The notes below the pieces were generated by a model. It searched no databases and had not been told where the DNA came from. It was given only the letters and a program-made list of their open reading frames with translations. Source: Cyanobacteria bacterium UBA1221 (GTDB taxonomy: Bacteria; Cyanobacteriota; Vampirovibrionia; Gastranaerophilales; Gastranaerophilaceae). Taken from it: a stretch of DNA of 33,413 bases. The stretch is from the NCBI GenBank assembly GCA_002309425.1, contig DBXD01000087.1:1-33413 (forward strand), read 5' to 3'. The position numbers and the translations under genes are program-made. How positions within the stretch are numbered: the first letter of the stretch is position 1; every line of letters starts with the position of its first letter. Below are positions 32,527 to 33,413 of the stretch, piece after piece.

Positions 32527-33413
32527 ATGTATAATTTAGTTACTGTTACTCTGGAAGTTACGAGAAGATGTAATGCAAATTGTATTCATTGTATTATAAG
32601 TGCGGGTTGCGAAAAGCAGAATGAACTTTCGAATAATGAAATTATAAAACTTCTGGAGGATGTTTCCGATTTGGGCTGCAGAAATGTTGTTATAACAGGC
32701 GGGGAACCGTTTTTGAGAGAAGAATGGCCTATGTTTCTTGCAAAGATAAATAATCTTGGTATGCAGGCTATAATTATGACAAATGCTCTGATGATTGATG
32801 ATGAAGTTGTTGAAATTCTTAAACTTTATCCGTCAACGGCGCTGGGAATAAGTCTTGATGGTGCAGATGCAAAAACCCATGATTATATAAGAGGTACAAA
32901 CGGTATTTTTGATCATTTTTGCGAGGTTGTACCAAAATTAAAGCAGGCAGGACTATATGTTGCCGTGCCTACAACGGTTATGCAGTCAAACTATGACCGG
33001 CTTGATGATATTTTAAATTTGCTTATTGGTCTTGGGGTTGATACGTGGCAATTACAGGTTGTAAAACCGAGTGAGAAATTGCCTAAGGAAGAACTTTTGA
33101 ACCAAAAACAGTATTATGAATTGGCACAAAAAATTGTTTATTACAGAGAAAATTATTCTGATAAAATTTCCGTAACCGAATCTGATTGTATAGGATATTT
33201 TTCATCACTTCAGCCGAAACTTGCAATCCAGAATTGGCGTGGATGTGAGTGCGGAATATATAGTGCAAGTATTGAAAGCGACGGAAATGTTAAAGGCTGT
33301 CCGAATATGAATAATTCTGAAGGAAATATCAGACAAAGACCGTTTAAAGAAATATGGGCAGACCATAATTCGTTTAAATATAACAGATGTCCGCAAATAG
33401 AGGTATTGCAGGG
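32527..33413 (+). CDS. Radical SAM/SPASM domain protein, 3' end outside window
   Basis: The frame is open from ATG 32527 to the right edge (295 residues seen, incomplete). Cys15-x3-Cys19-x2-Cys22 binds the radical SAM 4Fe-4S cluster; VVITGGEPFLREEW holds the GGEP SAM-binding motif; SLDGADAKTHDYIRG is typical of the family. From about residue 238 a SPASM-type auxiliary-cluster domain begins: Cys240, Cys242, a GxxxxxIxxxGxVxxCP arrangement ending at Cys258, and Cys288. SPASM enzymes modify ribosomally made peptides (PqqE, sactisynthase types) or enzymes (sulfatase maturases). No N-terminal RRE domain is seen. AGGGA is about 9 bases upstream. The proline-rich repeat protein just upstream is the obvious substrate candidate, unproven. 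Confidence 0.88.
   Translation, partial: MYNLVTVTLEVTRRCNANCIHCIISAGCEKQNELSNNEIIKLLEDVSDLGCRNVVITGGEPFLREEWPMFLAKINNLGMQAIIMTNALMIDDEVVEILKLYPSTALGISLDGADAKTHDYIRGTNGIFDHFCEVVPKLKQAGLYVAVPTTVMQSNYDRLDDILNLLIGLGVDTWQLQVVKPSEKLPKEELLNQKQYYELAQKIVYYRENYSDKISVTESDCIGYFSSLQPKLAIQNWRGCECGIYSASIESDGNVKGCPNMNNSEGNIRQRPFKEIWADHNSFKYNRCPQIEVLQ

Noticed and set aside
32481..32534. 17-codon ORF (ATG 32481) overlapping the start of the radical SAM gene, considered as a precursor peptide
   Set aside because: No Shine-Dalgarno before it, low-complexity Asn/Ile/Lys composition, and it overlaps the candidate promoter; the proline-rich protein is a better substrate candidate.
1..33413. CRISPR arrays, tRNA or rRNA genes, insertion sequences and prophage genes
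   Set aside because: I looked for regularly spaced direct repeats, transposase or integrase proteins and recognisable tRNA/rRNA sequence in the intergenic regions and saw none; a tRNA scan would be decisive for small RNA genes.

Overview
The window reads as a chromosomal segment of a diderm, AT-rich bacterium, most likely a non-photosynthetic relative of Cyanobacteria (Vampirovibrionia/Melainabacteria, Gastranaerophilales type). The evidence is an FtsZ with the cyanobacterial-type GVEFW stretch, a secretin and a lipoprotein that imply an outer membrane, and several small proteins whose N-termini carry a short [NS]-F-x-[GS]-like motif that I recall from gut Melainabacteria. The lineage call is inference from protein sequence; no rRNA gene is present.

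Layout. Positions 1-440: end of a probable outer-membrane beta-barrel gene whose reading frame runs through a GC-rich hairpin repeat, with related repeat-like sequence after its stop. 642-1826: ftsZ with its own terminator. 1934-3393 (minus): a stand-alone AICAR-transformylase-like PurH domain that lacks the catalytic Lys-His pair, followed by a dCMP-deaminase-like gene. 3699-6674: a large RTX-like repeat protein. 6833-7453: a coiled-coil protein of unknown role behind a clear sigma-70 promoter. 7589-10234: a ClpB-type disaggregase. 10394-16800: a 2055-residue protein with an EF-hand-like loop, a LysM-like region, a threonine/proline linker and two calpain/papain-like cysteine protease domains, followed after 17 bases by a 73-residue ORF. 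16975-17850: a uridine-kinase-like P-loop kinase.

18140-24784 is a type IV pilus/type II secretion assembly operon: PilP-like lipoprotein, secretin, PilB/GspE ATPase and PilC/GspF platform protein, with an SDR oxidoreductase riding at the end. 24885-25388 is rplI. 25524-27140 pairs a CooC-like CxC ATPase with folD. 27212-29644 (minus) holds a small coiled-coil protein, a secreted von Willebrand A protein and a CHAP-domain amidase/peptidase. 29813-32457 is an accessory cluster of four otherwise unlike proteins that share the N-terminal motif; the last is a proline-rich protein with four [AGS]-G-[LR]-[IV]-x-P-P repeats. It sits 69 bases before a radical SAM/SPASM enzyme that runs off the right edge.

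The best candidates for something undescribed are the repeat protein next to the radical SAM/SPASM enzyme (possible modified-peptide system), the shared N-terminal tag on neighbouring proteins, and the double-protease giant protein with a tightly linked small ORF (possible effector and cognate partner).
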